Source of the DNA: Wukongibacter sp050859025
GTDB taxonomy: Bacteria; Bacillota; Clostridia; Peptostreptococcales; Caminicellaceae
Assembly (NCBI RefSeq): GCF_050859025.1
Contig: NZ_CP138200.1
Location: 4,712,001 to 4,776,000, forward strand
Direction of reading: 5' to 3'
Length of the DNA stretch: 64,000 nucleotides
The notes under the pieces were generated by a model, which was given only the letters and a program-made list of their open reading frames with translations, made no database searches and was not told the origin of the DNA. Position 1 is the first letter of the stretch, and each line of letters opens with the position of its first letter. A program made the translations under genes and the position numbers. Below, piece after piece: positions 44,320-53,205 of this stretch.

Positions 44320-44682
44320 TCATCTATTTTTTTGATAGTCCTTCTTTCTTATCTCACAAATATCAAATAGCGATTTATTAGAAAATATGTATGTTATACG
44401 AGCATACATAGTTGCTAAGAGAAAGGCTAGAATTAATGATGAAGTGATTGCTATACATATATCTTTTTTAGCCTTTATGCCCGATTCATATATTATTGAA
44501 ATTCCTATTATAAACAAAATAACAAGAGCTTTTCCTTGCTTATCAGATATGGTTTCCTTGTTCACTGCCGCCCTCCAAGATTTGAGCCATAAGTAAGAAA
44601 GAATAACAATATATTCTACCCAAGATTCCCCAGATTTATTGAAGGTTTCATCTTTTATTGTCAGATGCTGCAATACATTCAA
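44320..44682 (-). CDS. Small membrane protein, unknown
   Basis: 120 residues from a TTG start with no clear ribosome site, so the start is uncertain. Two hydrophobic segments (KALVILFIIGISIIY ~52-66 and AITSSLILAFLLATMY ~78-94) suggest a two-helix membrane protein with a basic tail. No family recognised. It could be a decayed gene. Confidence 0.45.
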   Translation of the reverse strand: MNVLQHLTIKDETFNKSGESWVEYIVILSYLWLKSWRAAVNKETISDKQGKALVILFIIGISIIYESGIKAKKDICIAITSSLILAFLLATMYARITYIFSNKSLFDICEIRKKDYQKNR

Positions 44683-44800
44683 ATTGATTTTCCATTAGAG
44701 ATAACCAACTTCAAGTTTAATCTAATTTTTTTCAGATTAATGTACAAAATACCGTGATATATCTTTTGAAAGTACTCCATAATAGAAAAGAGGTGATAAA

Positions 44801-45220
44801 ATGTCTAGAGTTATAAAAGCCGTAGGAATGAATAGGTGTATAGGCTGTTATTCCTGTATGCTAAGTTGTTCAGCAGCAAACTATAAAAGTCATTCTTTAG
44901 AAAAAAGCGCTATTAAGATTAAAACCAGCGGTGGTCTTAAGGGTAGATTCACGAGTACAGTTTGTCTAGCTTGTAATGATGAAAGATCATGCGTCGAGAG
45001 CTGTACCTCCGGTGCTTTAGAAAACAGACCCGGTGGAGGAGCCATTTTGGATACAAAGAAATGTATTGGATGTAAAAAATGTGTTTCTGCCTGCATTATA
45101 GGAGCAATTTCCTTTGATTATGACTCTAATAATCCTATTATCTGCAAACATTGTGGAGCATGCACAAATTTTTGTCCCCATGAATGCCTAAAAATGGAGG
45201 AGATAGCAAATGATTTATAA
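44801..45220 (+). CDS. Polyferredoxin-type electron carrier for aldehyde oxidoreductase
   Basis: 139 residues with four cysteine groups: CIGCYSCMLSC, CLACNDERSCVESC, CIGCKKCVSAC and CKHCGACTNFCP, enough for about four 4Fe-4S clusters. AGAGGTGAT precedes the ATG. Its stop overlaps the start of the AOR gene by 11 nt, so the two are made together. This is the small iron-sulfur subunit that carries electrons to or from tungsten aldehyde oxidoreductases in anaerobes. Cytoplasmic. Confidence 0.9.
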   Translation: MSRVIKAVGMNRCIGCYSCMLSCSAANYKSHSLEKSAIKIKTSGGLKGRFTSTVCLACNDERSCVESCTSGALENRPGGGAILDTKKCIGCKKCVSACIIGAISFDYDSNNPIICKHCGACTNFCPHECLKMEEIANDL

Positions 45221-46955
45221 AAATCATATAAGAGTTTTGTATATAGATTTATCAACTGAAAAAATCAAAGTAGACCTTAGAGAAGATCTAAAGGAATATC
45301 TAGGGGGTGTAGGTGTTGCTTCAAAACTCCTAGAAGAAAACATAAAACCAGATCTCCATCCTTTAAATGAGAATCAACCTATAATATTTGCAATAGGCGC
45401 TGCCTCTTCAATTTTTCCTGTAATAACAAAAACCGTTGCCATGTTTTACTCTCCCCTTACAAAGGAACTAGGTGAAAGCTACGCTGGGGGAAGATTGGCC
45501 ATGACCCTACTCTTTGCAGGCTATGATGCAATAGTAATTACTGGTAAAAGTCATAAACCAATCTATATAACTATAAAGAGTAACGATATAGCTTTTAAAG
45601 ATGCTAGAGCTCTTTGGAGACTATCAACGGATGAAACTGGAAGGATAATAAGAGAACGAGAATCAGGAGAAGGTAAACGAAGCATATTGAGAATAGGCCC
45701 TGCAGGCGAAAGTCTGTCAAGTTTTGCAAGCATATGTGTAGACACCTATAGGCATTTTGGACGTCTAGGGCTTGGTGGAGTGTTTGGAAGTAAAAATTTA
45801 AAGGCTTTAGTCACTATTGGAGATAATGATATCGATATTGAAAACTTTAAAGAATACTTTAGAGCCTATAGAGATATATTTAAAAAAGTAACTAAAACAG
45901 AATTAATGCAGAAGTATCATGATCTTGGTACGGCTGTTAATATTGCCCCCATTAATAAAATAGGCTCTCTTCCCACAAGGAATCTATCTCAGAATAGATT
46001 TGAACATGCTGAAAACATCTCTGGAGAAAAGTTTGCAACTCAAAATCTAGTAAGAAAAATTGCCTGTACAGGCTGTCCCGTAGGCTGCATACATATAGGT
46101 CAATTTCGAAGGGAGTTTGATAAAGGCTATGAATATGAATCTATAAGCGTTGCCTATGATTATGAACTAATATTCGCCTTGGGGAGTTATCTAGGTGTTG
46201 ATAACACCAAAGATATACTAGAACTTATTGAAAAGGTCGAACAAATGGGTTTTGATGCTATCTCAACTGGTGTAGTTTTAGGATGGGCCACTGAAGCCTA
46301 TCAAAAAGGGCTGATTAATGATGCTTATACTATAATACCTCTAGAGTTCGGTAATGCCAATAATTATATTAAAGCAATTGAATATATGGCAATGACCTAC
46401 AATGAATTTTATGAGGTTTTATCAAAGGGCTCAGCCATAGCATCAGAAAAATATGGCGGCAAAGATTTTGCTCTTCAATTTGCTGGTAATGAGACTCCTG
46501 GGTACCATACTGGCTACGGCTCAGTAGTAGGACATACAGTCGGTGCTAGACATTCTCACCTATGTAATGGTGGCTATTCTATAGATCAATCAATGAAGAC
46601 TTTTAATAAGGAAAAGCTCATTGAGTCAATTTTCAATGAAGAAAGAGAACGCTGCATGTTGAATTCTCTTATTATTTGCCTATTTGCTCGAAAGGTTTAT
46701 GACAAAAAGACTATTCTACTTTGCCTAAATTCTATTGGATATAATTTAGATGAGGATGATTTGATTGCTATATCCGATAAGATATATAGAACTAAGCTTA
46801 GAATCAAAAAAATGCTAGGATTTGATTTAAACAAGGTAAAATTACCTAAAAGAATCTTTGAGACTCCTTCCGCTACAGGGAATATTGATGAAGATTTGAC
46901 ATATGAGCTTATAGGTATGTATAAAGAAAAAATTGAAAAATATATGAACCTTTAA
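45210..46955 (+). CDS. Tungsten-dependent aldehyde ferredoxin oxidoreductase family enzyme
   Basis: 581 residues, near the usual ~600. The N-terminal domain has the LYIDLSTEKI start and the SYAGGRLAM pterin-binding region. The single 4Fe-4S cluster ligands are in CTGCPVGC (~290), with the last Cys expected in RERCMLNSLIIC (~488). GHTVGARHSH is in the pterin-contact region. Such enzymes interconvert aldehydes and carboxylic acids with a tungsten bis-pterin cofactor and ferredoxin. Which aldehyde is used cannot be told. No pterin or tungstate-uptake genes are nearby. Confidence 0.9.
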   Translation: MIYKNHIRVLYIDLSTEKIKVDLREDLKEYLGGVGVASKLLEENIKPDLHPLNENQPIIFAIGAASSIFPVITKTVAMFYSPLTKELGESYAGGRLAMTLLFAGYDAIVITGKSHKPIYITIKSNDIAFKDARALWRLSTDETGRIIRERESGEGKRSILRIGPAGESLSSFASICVDTYRHFGRLGLGGVFGSKNLKALVTIGDNDIDIENFKEYFRAYRDIFKKVTKTELMQKYHDLGTAVNIAPINKIGSLPTRNLSQNRFEHAENISGEKFATQNLVRKIACTGCPVGCIHIGQFRREFDKGYEYESISVAYDYELIFALGSYLGVDNTKDILELIEKVEQMGFDAISTGVVLGWATEAYQKGLINDAYTIIPLEFGNANNYIKAIEYMAMTYNEFYEVLSKGSAIASEKYGGKDFALQFAGNETPGYHTGYGSVVGHTVGARHSHLCNGGYSIDQSMKTFNKEKLIESIFNEERERCMLNSLIICLFARKVYDKKTILLCLNSIGYNLDEDDLIAISDKIYRTKLRIKKMLGFDLNKVKLPKRIFETPSATGNIDEDLTYELIGMYKEKIEKYMNL

Positions 46956-46956
46956 G

Positions 46957-46983
46957 GAAGAGATCGTCAGGATAGATCTCTTC
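46957..46983 (+). terminator. Terminator of the ferredoxin-AOR operon
   Basis: GAAGAGATC and GATCTCTTC form a 9-bp stem with a 9-nt loop directly after the AOR stop codon, followed by a short T-rich stretch. The T-run is weak, so termination may be partial. Confidence 0.6.
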
Positions 46984-47109
46984 TTTCAAATGATGCTGTT
47001 AGTTTATACAGCAAATAATATTCGAGACTAAAAGAAATTAAAGAAACATAGAAAATCTACTATTAGTTAAGAACTATCCTACCTCAAAGACCCTTTAACC
47101 TCTTATAGT

Positions 47110-48723
47110 TCAACCTATTGAGTATATATCTGAAAACTCTATACTTATGCTTTCCACATGGCTGTTTTTAGCATTATTATTTTCAATCTTACATTCACTA
47201 TCCTCAAGCATTTTAACTGGAAGACTTATTATAAACTCACTTCCGCTTCCATATTCGCTCTTTACAGAAATTTCTCCACCGTGCATTTTAACAAGAGATT
47301 CAGTAAGTGATAATCCAATCCCACTTCCCTCATGGCTTCTTGTAAAAGACTTATCAATTTGTCTAAATCGTTTAAAAATCATGTCTATTTTATCACTTGG
47401 AATTCCTATGCCCGTATCCTTAATATATATAATTACTTTGTCTCCTTTATCCTCTAAATTAACTAATATTTGTCCTCCTGGCATAGTGAATTTTACTGCA
47501 TTTGATAAAAGATTTAAAATGATTCGTTCTATTTGATCGGGATCACAGGCCATTATTTTTTCTTCCGTATCTGTATCAAATAAGAGCTGTATATTTTTAT
47601 TTCTGACATGTTCAGCAACGGATAATGTTATATCTTCAACTACATTAATAAGATTATGATTTTTTAAATTTATATTAAAGTATCCAGAATCTATTTTGGT
47701 AATGTCTATCAAATTATTAATTAATCTCAAAAGCCTATAGCAGTTTTGCTTAATAATTTGATGATTCTTTCTTGTATCTTTTAATTCCAAGATATCATTT
47801 TCTACTTTAAAATCTAATAACTGAAGCGTACTTAATATTAGATTTAGAGGGGTTCTAAGTTCATGGGAGATATTTGCAAAAAATTCTGTTTTTAACTTAT
47901 CGTATTCTAACATCTCATCTATTTTTTTTCTATTTTCCTCGATCCTTTTTTGCAAAGTTTCTTCTTTTTCTTTTAGCTCTGTAATATCAATACCTACACA
48001 TTGAAATTCAATAAGATTATTTTCCTCATCAAAAAAAGCTTGATTCGTCCATCTTTGCCAAACCATTTCACCCTTAGAGTTTATTACATAATGTTCATCT
48101 ACTTCAATATTGTTTTCAATGGTAAATGATGTAATACTATCTGTCAACTCCTTGTGACATTCTTCTGGAACAAACGTCAAGAAGCTTAATCCAATTAATT
48201 CTTCATATGTCTTATTAAAATAATCACAGTAGGCTTGATTAACATAAGTCAACTCTGTATTAGGTAAACATCTACAAATTAAAGTTTTCTGACTTTCTAC
48301 TATGGCTGAATACTGCTGTTCACTAATCCTAAATTTACTTTTTCTATTCTCATCCTCAGTGATATCATAGGCTTTACATAGAATATATTTAATATTCTCT
48401 TCTTCATCCAGTATAGGAGTTTTTATAATCTTTAATAAACGAACTTCTCCTTTACTATTTGTAATCCATTCTTTAGTAATAATCTGTTCTTTTTCTTTCC
48501 ATGCCCTTATATTACTGCTAGCACAACCCATAGCTTCTTTTCTTATCAATACATCTTCTAATCTCTTATTTTCCATATCTTCTTTTCTTTTTCCTAGAAA
48601 GTTAGCATGGGATTTATTTACAAAACCATAGGTTTCAATATCTTGTAAAGTCCATAGTTGCATATCTACATCATCTAACAATAATTCACATTGCTCTAAC
48701 ATTGATTTATCAGTTGTTTTCAT
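47110..48723 (-). CDS. PAS-domain sensor histidine kinase, soluble
   Basis: 537 residues. Two PAS domains (about 10-130 and 135-260) precede a short coiled coil, the dimerisation/phosphoacceptor domain (FFANISHELRTPLN, His ~292) and an ATPase domain with N-box NLLSNAVKFT, G1 DTGIGIP and G2 GSGIGLSL. No transmembrane segment is visible, so it senses inside the cell. AAGGAG precedes the ATG. No response regulator is next to it; the partner is elsewhere. Confidence 0.92.
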   Translation of the reverse strand: MKTTDKSMLEQCELLLDDVDMQLWTLQDIETYGFVNKSHANFLGKRKEDMENKRLEDVLIRKEAMGCASSNIRAWKEKEQIITKEWITNSKGEVRLLKIIKTPILDEEENIKYILCKAYDITEDENRKSKFRISEQQYSAIVESQKTLICRCLPNTELTYVNQAYCDYFNKTYEELIGLSFLTFVPEECHKELTDSITSFTIENNIEVDEHYVINSKGEMVWQRWTNQAFFDEENNLIEFQCVGIDITELKEKEETLQKRIEENRKKIDEMLEYDKLKTEFFANISHELRTPLNLILSTLQLLDFKVENDILELKDTRKNHQIIKQNCYRLLRLINNLIDITKIDSGYFNINLKNHNLINVVEDITLSVAEHVRNKNIQLLFDTDTEEKIMACDPDQIERIILNLLSNAVKFTMPGGQILVNLEDKGDKVIIYIKDTGIGIPSDKIDMIFKRFRQIDKSFTRSHEGSGIGLSLTESLVKMHGGEISVKSEYGSGSEFIISLPVKMLEDSECKIENNNAKNSHVESISIEFSDIYSIG

Positions 48724-48797
48724 AGGAATCAGCTCCTTGACTCTATATAATAAATTTAAGATACAAAGGATTTAATAAATTTCTATAGTACTTAAGA

Positions 48798-48899
48798 GAT
48801 ATTAATATTTCCTTTTAGTGATTTCAATGAATCTATTTTTACTTTTAAAATATATAAGAAACAAATTCATTGCATAAACGAAAAGAAAATATTAATATC
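48798..48899. repeat. 102-bp near-perfect palindrome
   Basis: GATATTAATATTT at the left pairs with AAATATTAATATC at the right, and pairing goes on through CAATGAAT/ATTCATTG to the TTTTAAAA centre near 48845. Sequence differs from the TATAGAG family, although the size is the same. It follows the YbaK-type gene by about 35 bp on the minus strand and may act as its 3' hairpin. Confidence 0.6.
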
Positions 48900-48934
48900 C
48901 CTCTACTTGGAAACCATCTCAACATGTTAATATA

Positions 48935-49414
48935 TTATTTTACTACATTAGCTAATTCAGCTTCTATCACCTCAATTAATTTCCTTACTTCAAATTCTAT
49001 CTGAACTCCTATCCTTCCTGCACTAACAATAATCTTTTCTATTCTTGATGCACTTGAATCAATAAAAGTTTTATAACTCTTTTTCATGCCAACGGGAGAA
49101 CATCCTCCTCTGATATAACCCGTTAATTTCAAAATTTCCTTCACAGGTATCATTTCAATTTTTTTCTCTCCAGAAACCTTTGCGGCCTTCTTTAAATCCA
49201 ATTCCTCAGCCACTGGTATAACAAATACATATATGTTTTTGCTATTTCCTTGAGCTACAAGGGTCTTGTAAACAACCTCTAGATTTCTGTCTATTTTTTC
49301 TGCAACCGATATACCATCAATTTTTCCATCACCTTTATCATAAGTAAGTACATTATAGCTTACTTTTTTCTGATCTAAGATTCTCATCGCATTAGTCTTT
49401 TTTATCTTTGACAT
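48935..49414 (-). CDS. ybaK: YbaK/EbsC-type Cys-tRNA(Pro) deacylase
   Basis: 159 residues from the ATG at 49414, with AAAGGAAG 8 nt upstream; a longer frame to 49435 lacks a site. Typical blocks are TNAMRILD, VYKTLVA, the catalytic-lysine region VSGEKKIEM, and GYIRGGCSPVGMKK. The enzyme hydrolyses Cys wrongly attached to tRNA-Pro, a translation quality-control step. Free-standing gene. Confidence 0.9.
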   Translation of the reverse strand: MSKIKKTNAMRILDQKKVSYNVLTYDKGDGKIDGISVAEKIDRNLEVVYKTLVAQGNSKNIYVFVIPVAEELDLKKAAKVSGEKKIEMIPVKEILKLTGYIRGGCSPVGMKKSYKTFIDSSASRIEKIIVSAGRIGVQIEFEVRKLIEVIEAELANVVK

Positions 49415-49743
49415 TTCTCTCACTTCCTTTATCACAAGTCAAAACTAACTGCTAAATTCATAACTTTCTATGCACGATCTAGAATAATTTGGCTTTACTG
49501 TATTTATTACTAAAATTTTACCAGAATTTTAAAGTAATTTCTAATATTAATCATAAAATATATCTATAAATGAACAAGATTAATACCTAAAACATATTTA
49601 TAAAGAGATAAACAACAGAATATTAAAATATTTCGAACGCCTACTCCAATCTTTTTGGCTGTATTTATCTTCTAGAAATAAGATAAAAAATCCTTAATAT
49701 TTTATATAATATCAAGGATTTTTTATCATTAATTTTATAGCTT
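49415..49743. other. Intergenic region with a terminator, no gene
   Basis: 329 bp of AT-rich sequence between the ybaK-type start and the end of the FAD oxidoreductase gene. Apart from the hairpin at 49685-49724 I find no ORF, RNA or clear promoter. Confidence 0.5.
49685..49724 (-). terminator. Terminator after the FAD-dependent oxidoreductase gene
   Basis: The arms AAAAAATCCTTAATATT (49685-49701) and AATATCAAGGATTTTTT (49708-49724) pair with one mismatch, and each strand ends in a T-run, so it can work in both directions. It stands 20 bp after the stop of the minus-strand gene. Confidence 0.75.
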
Positions 49744-51159
49744 CTAATTCTCTTCTGAAATTATTCTCCCCATCAGAACTCCCATAACAGATGCCATCAT
49801 CAATCCCCTTGTCCATCCACTTGAATCTCCTAAACAATGGAGGTTTTTTATATTTGTATTAAAAGTATCATCCATATTTATCTTATTACTATAGAACTTT
49901 ATCTCTGGACCATATAATAGGGTCTCTCTACTTGCAAAACCTGGAACTACTGTATTCATAGACTTTATAAAGTTTATAATATTCATCATAGGTCTGTATG
50001 GAATTGCTGACGTAATATCTCCAGCCACAGCATCGGGTAGTGTATGCTTAACATTTGACTGATTCAATTCTTTTTGCCATGTCCTCTTTCCATCTAATAT
50101 ATCACCGAATCTTTGTACCAATATTTTACCATTCCCTAGCATATTAACTAATTCAGCTACCTTCTTTCCGTATTGTATAGGCTGGTTGAAGGGCTCTGAA
50201 AAGTTATGAGAACTTAATATTGCTAAGTTTGTATTATTAGATTTCCTATCCTTATACGAATGTCCATTAACTATTGCTAAATCATCGTCATAATTCTCTT
50301 GACTGACAAAGCCTCCTGGATTTTGACAGAATGTTCTTACCTTATTTCTGAAGGGCTCTGGATATCCAATAAGCTTTGATTCATAAAGTACATTATTAAC
50401 CTTCTCCATGATTTCATTTCTTACCTCAACTCGTACTCCTATATCTACTGTACCAGCAACATGATTAATTTCATGCTTTAGGCACATAGCTTTAAGCCAG
50501 TCTGCTCCTTTTCTACCTGTGGCAATTATTATCTTATCTCCATATACAGTTTCTTCATCATCCTTAGTATTTGAATCAGATATTACTACTGCCTTTGCCA
50601 CTTCTTCTTCAATAACCATATCCTTAACCTGTGTATCAAATCTTATTTCTACATCAGATTGCAAAAGAAATTTCTGTATTTTAAAATATATTTCTTGAGC
50701 CTTTTCAGTTCCTAGATGTCTTATAGGGCAATCAACCAGCTTAAGGCCTGCTTCAATTGCTTTTCTTCTTATTCCTTTTATCTCTTCATTATTTCCTAAT
50801 CCCTCTATCTTTGTATCTGCTCCAAAGTCAAGATAAATTTTATCCGTATAATTAATTAACTCTTGAGCCATGTCACTACCTATTATTTGGGGTAAATCTC
50901 CCCCAACCTCGTAACTCAGAGACAGCTTACCATCAGAAAAAGCTCCTGCACCAGAAAATCCTGTCGTTATATGGCAATATGGTTTACAAAAAACACATGT
51001 TTTAGTTTGCTCTTTTGGACAGTGTCTTTTCTCTATCCTTCTTCCCTTTTCGATAATTAGAACCTTTTTACCTGTTTCTCTTCTAACTAATTCTAATGCT
51101 GTAAAAATTCCCGATGGACCAGCTCCAACTATAATTACATCATATCTCAACACCATCAT
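49744..51159 (-). CDS. FAD-dependent dehydrogenase (COG2509-like)
   Basis: 471 residues. The N-terminal dinucleotide-binding motif is VIIVGAGPSGIFTAL, followed by a cysteine-rich stretch (CPKEQTKTCVFCKPYC, ~47-62) and GFSGAGAFSDGKL, both typical of this uncharacterised group. A second conserved block, VDIGVRVEV, lies mid-protein. C-terminal LGDSSGWTRGLMMAS closes the FAD site. Substrate unknown. AAGGAG touches the first ATG, so translation may start at the GTG two codons later. Transcribed alone with its own terminator. Confidence 0.85.
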   Translation of the reverse strand: MMVLRYDVIIVGAGPSGIFTALELVRRETGKKVLIIEKGRRIEKRHCPKEQTKTCVFCKPYCHITTGFSGAGAFSDGKLSLSYEVGGDLPQIIGSDMAQELINYTDKIYLDFGADTKIEGLGNNEEIKGIRRKAIEAGLKLVDCPIRHLGTEKAQEIYFKIQKFLLQSDVEIRFDTQVKDMVIEEEVAKAVVISDSNTKDDEETVYGDKIIIATGRKGADWLKAMCLKHEINHVAGTVDIGVRVEVRNEIMEKVNNVLYESKLIGYPEPFRNKVRTFCQNPGGFVSQENYDDDLAIVNGHSYKDRKSNNTNLAILSSHNFSEPFNQPIQYGKKVAELVNMLGNGKILVQRFGDILDGKRTWQKELNQSNVKHTLPDAVAGDITSAIPYRPMMNIINFIKSMNTVVPGFASRETLLYGPEIKFYSNKINMDDTFNTNIKNLHCLGDSSGWTRGLMMASVMGVLMGRIISEEN

Positions 51160-51535
51160 CTCCTTATAATCCTATATTATTATTTTTTAACAACAATTTA
51201 ACAATATTCGTGTTTTAGAATATTCTATGCTTATAATTGAATTTTTTTATTATTACAGCCTTCATACATTCTATTGAGTATAGGGAGCTTTAAAAGCAGA
51301 TGGTATGAAAGTTGTATGGCTAATAAGCATATAACACTTCTAGCCTACAACTATTTACGGTAGTTCGGTAGAGACATCTAACCCATATCGTCAGATTTAT
51401 ACAAGTGAACATTCATGATGTGTTTTAAAATAAAGTTCGTTTTACATTAAGAGTATAACTTATAACACGAAAAATTTCAATACTTTTAATCAAGAATGTT
51501 CATGATATTTTCTCTCATTAAAAAGACATCTACAG
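51160..51535. other. Intergenic region, nothing recognised
   Basis: 376 bp between the FAD dehydrogenase start and the chemoreceptor remnant. There is no ORF with a ribosome site and no strong hairpin. The presence of a remnant next to it suggests this is decayed former coding sequence. Confidence 0.4.
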
Positions 51536-51760
51536 TTAATCTACCTTAAATTTTCGTGTTTCATGTTCAAGCTTTCTAGCTAGTTCTATTGAACTCTGGG
51601 AAATGGATACTATTTCTTCTATAGAAGCTAGCTGTTCTTCCGCCGAAGCAGATACCTCTTGTGTTTCTGCTGTATTTTCTTCGGTTACAGCAGAGATATT
51701 ATGTATTGAAGCTATGATATCATCTTTATTATGTAAAATTTTATTACTAATATTCTCCAA
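51536..51760 (-). pseudogene. C-terminal remnant of a methyl-accepting chemotaxis protein
   Basis: 74 codons with ISAVTEENTAETQEVSASAEEQLASIEEI, the typical adaptation-region repeat of chemoreceptor tails, ending about 30 residues later. Stops in the same frame lie just upstream, and there is no sensor, membrane or signalling-hairpin region. Only the 3' end survives. Confidence 0.8.
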
Positions 51761-51834
51761 AAGTTATTAAAATTCAAACAAAAAGAGCTAAAGATCCTCT
51801 TGATTTAGAGTACCTTTAACCCAGTTTACTTATC

Positions 51835-51924
51835 CTAATATATAAATTCTCTAATACATTTTATGCATTCATCCATATCTGGATCAATTACCCACATTGA
51901 ATTAATTACTCTTGGTTTTCCCGT
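51835..51924 (-). pseudogene. Cut-off C-terminal piece of the LCP gene
   Basis: Directly after the TAA of the LCP gene the same frame stays open for 29 codons (GKPRVINSMWVIDPD...CIREFIY) to a TAG. LCP proteins of clostridia normally end with a segment of this kind (a small residue, M.V..PD, then a FI-type end), so this is the missing natural C-terminus behind a nonsense codon. Confidence 0.6.
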
Positions 51925-52935
51925 TTAACTAGTTGGTATTTGAATACTTGCTACCGACCAATCCTCTACATTATAATATCTATATATTAGCTTTAAACAT
52001 TCTCCATTGCTTATATTTGTCTTAACATATGGATACATACTTGCTATTAATTTAGGGTATTCTGAAAAGCTTAATTCTTTAACTTTTTCAATAATTAATT
52101 TCACTACAGTTCTTTGTCTTCCAGTTCTTTCGTAGTCTCCCTTTCCCACTTTTCTGATTCTACAATATGCAAGGGCTTGCTCTCCGTTCAGATGCCTTAA
52201 TCCGCTTTGCTTCACAAACTGAGATCTTGACCCTCCTAAACCCACTATACATCTATTAAGCTCATTAACCTCATATTTCTTTAAGTTAACATCTAATCCA
52301 CCTAAAATATCGATAACCTTCTTAAAACCTCTAAAATTAATTACTATATATTTTTCTATATTTAAGTTAAAATTTCTATTAATAGTCTCCTTCAATAATT
52401 TAGCTCCACCATAAGCATAGGCTGCATTGATTCTATTATTCTTATGCCTTGGAATTTTTACATAAGTATCTCTCATTATTGATGTTAATTTTATCTGACT
52501 CGTAGCCTTATTAATAGAAGCTATAATTATGCTATCGGCTCTAGCATACTTGAAATCATTTCTTCTACTATCAATTCCAACCAATAATATATGCTCAATT
52601 TTATCTTCATTATCGTTTTTATTTATTTTCTTCAGGTTTTCTTCATCTATTCTCTTCTTATTTGCTATTTTCTCTTTATTCTTATGGAGAATAGCATTAA
52701 TATCTTTAGATCTTGGTATTGAATCTACTATTTCAATGTAATTTGTATTGAAAACATTTACATTTGGCCTATAGTAAAATCTAAATATAGCCGATATCAT
52801 TAAAATCAATAAAATAATTAAAACTATTTTCTTCTTCTTCATAACATATAGAAAATTATAAATTTCTTTAGGCTGTTCATAAATATAATTTTCTTTATGT
52901 GCTTCAAGAAAATCACCTTTAAGAATATTTATCAA
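51925..52935 (-). CDS. LytR-CpsA-Psr (LCP) family protein with early stop
   Basis: 336 residues. A short cytoplasmic part and one signal-anchor helix (VLIILLILMISAIF, ~35-48) precede the LCP domain, which shows the usual LLVGIDSR, ARADSIIIASI, SIMRDTYVKIP, INAAYAYGG and GERTGRQR-like (YERTGRQRTV) blocks. LCP enzymes transfer undecaprenyl-linked glycopolymers to peptidoglycan on the outer face. The start is doubtful: the TTG is 16 nt from AGAGGTGAT. A TAA at 51925-51927 cuts the protein about 29 residues short of the usual end (frame remains open beyond it), so activity is uncertain. Confidence 0.8.
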   Translation of the reverse strand: MINILKGDFLEAHKENYIYEQPKEIYNFLYVMKKKKIVLIILLILMISAIFRFYYRPNVNVFNTNYIEIVDSIPRSKDINAILHKNKEKIANKKRIDEENLKKINKNDNEDKIEHILLVGIDSRRNDFKYARADSIIIASINKATSQIKLTSIMRDTYVKIPRHKNNRINAAYAYGGAKLLKETINRNFNLNIEKYIVINFRGFKKVIDILGGLDVNLKKYEVNELNRCIVGLGGSRSQFVKQSGLRHLNGEQALAYCRIRKVGKGDYERTGRQRTVVKLIIEKVKELSFSEYPKLIASMYPYVKTNISNGECLKLIYRYYNVEDWSVASIQIPTS

Positions 52936-53051
52936 AGACTTCTTTATATTATCACCTCTTTCTCAACCTTATTTTTTGTAATTTTCCCTTCTATATATGA
53001 TGAATTTTTTCCCAAGTGTTGAAATAATTTTTCATAAAAGACAAAATAAAA

Positions 53052-53087
53052 AGACTGTTCAAATTTTTCATCTCAAATTAACAGTCT
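53052..53087 (-). terminator. Terminator of the FAD reductase gene
   Basis: AGACTGTT (53052-53059) and AACAGTCT (53080-53087) form an 8-bp stem. On the minus strand the second arm is followed by TTTTATTTTG. It stands about 120 bp after the stop of the geranylgeranyl reductase-like gene. Confidence 0.65.
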
Positions 53088-53205
53088 ATGTTCTATTCAA
53101 TTCTACTATTTTCAGTTCACACAGTTCATCTTAAAATACATATTGAAATCTTCTATAGCTTTTGTTCTAATAAATTATCTAAACCTTTAATTTATGGGTA
53201 TATAT

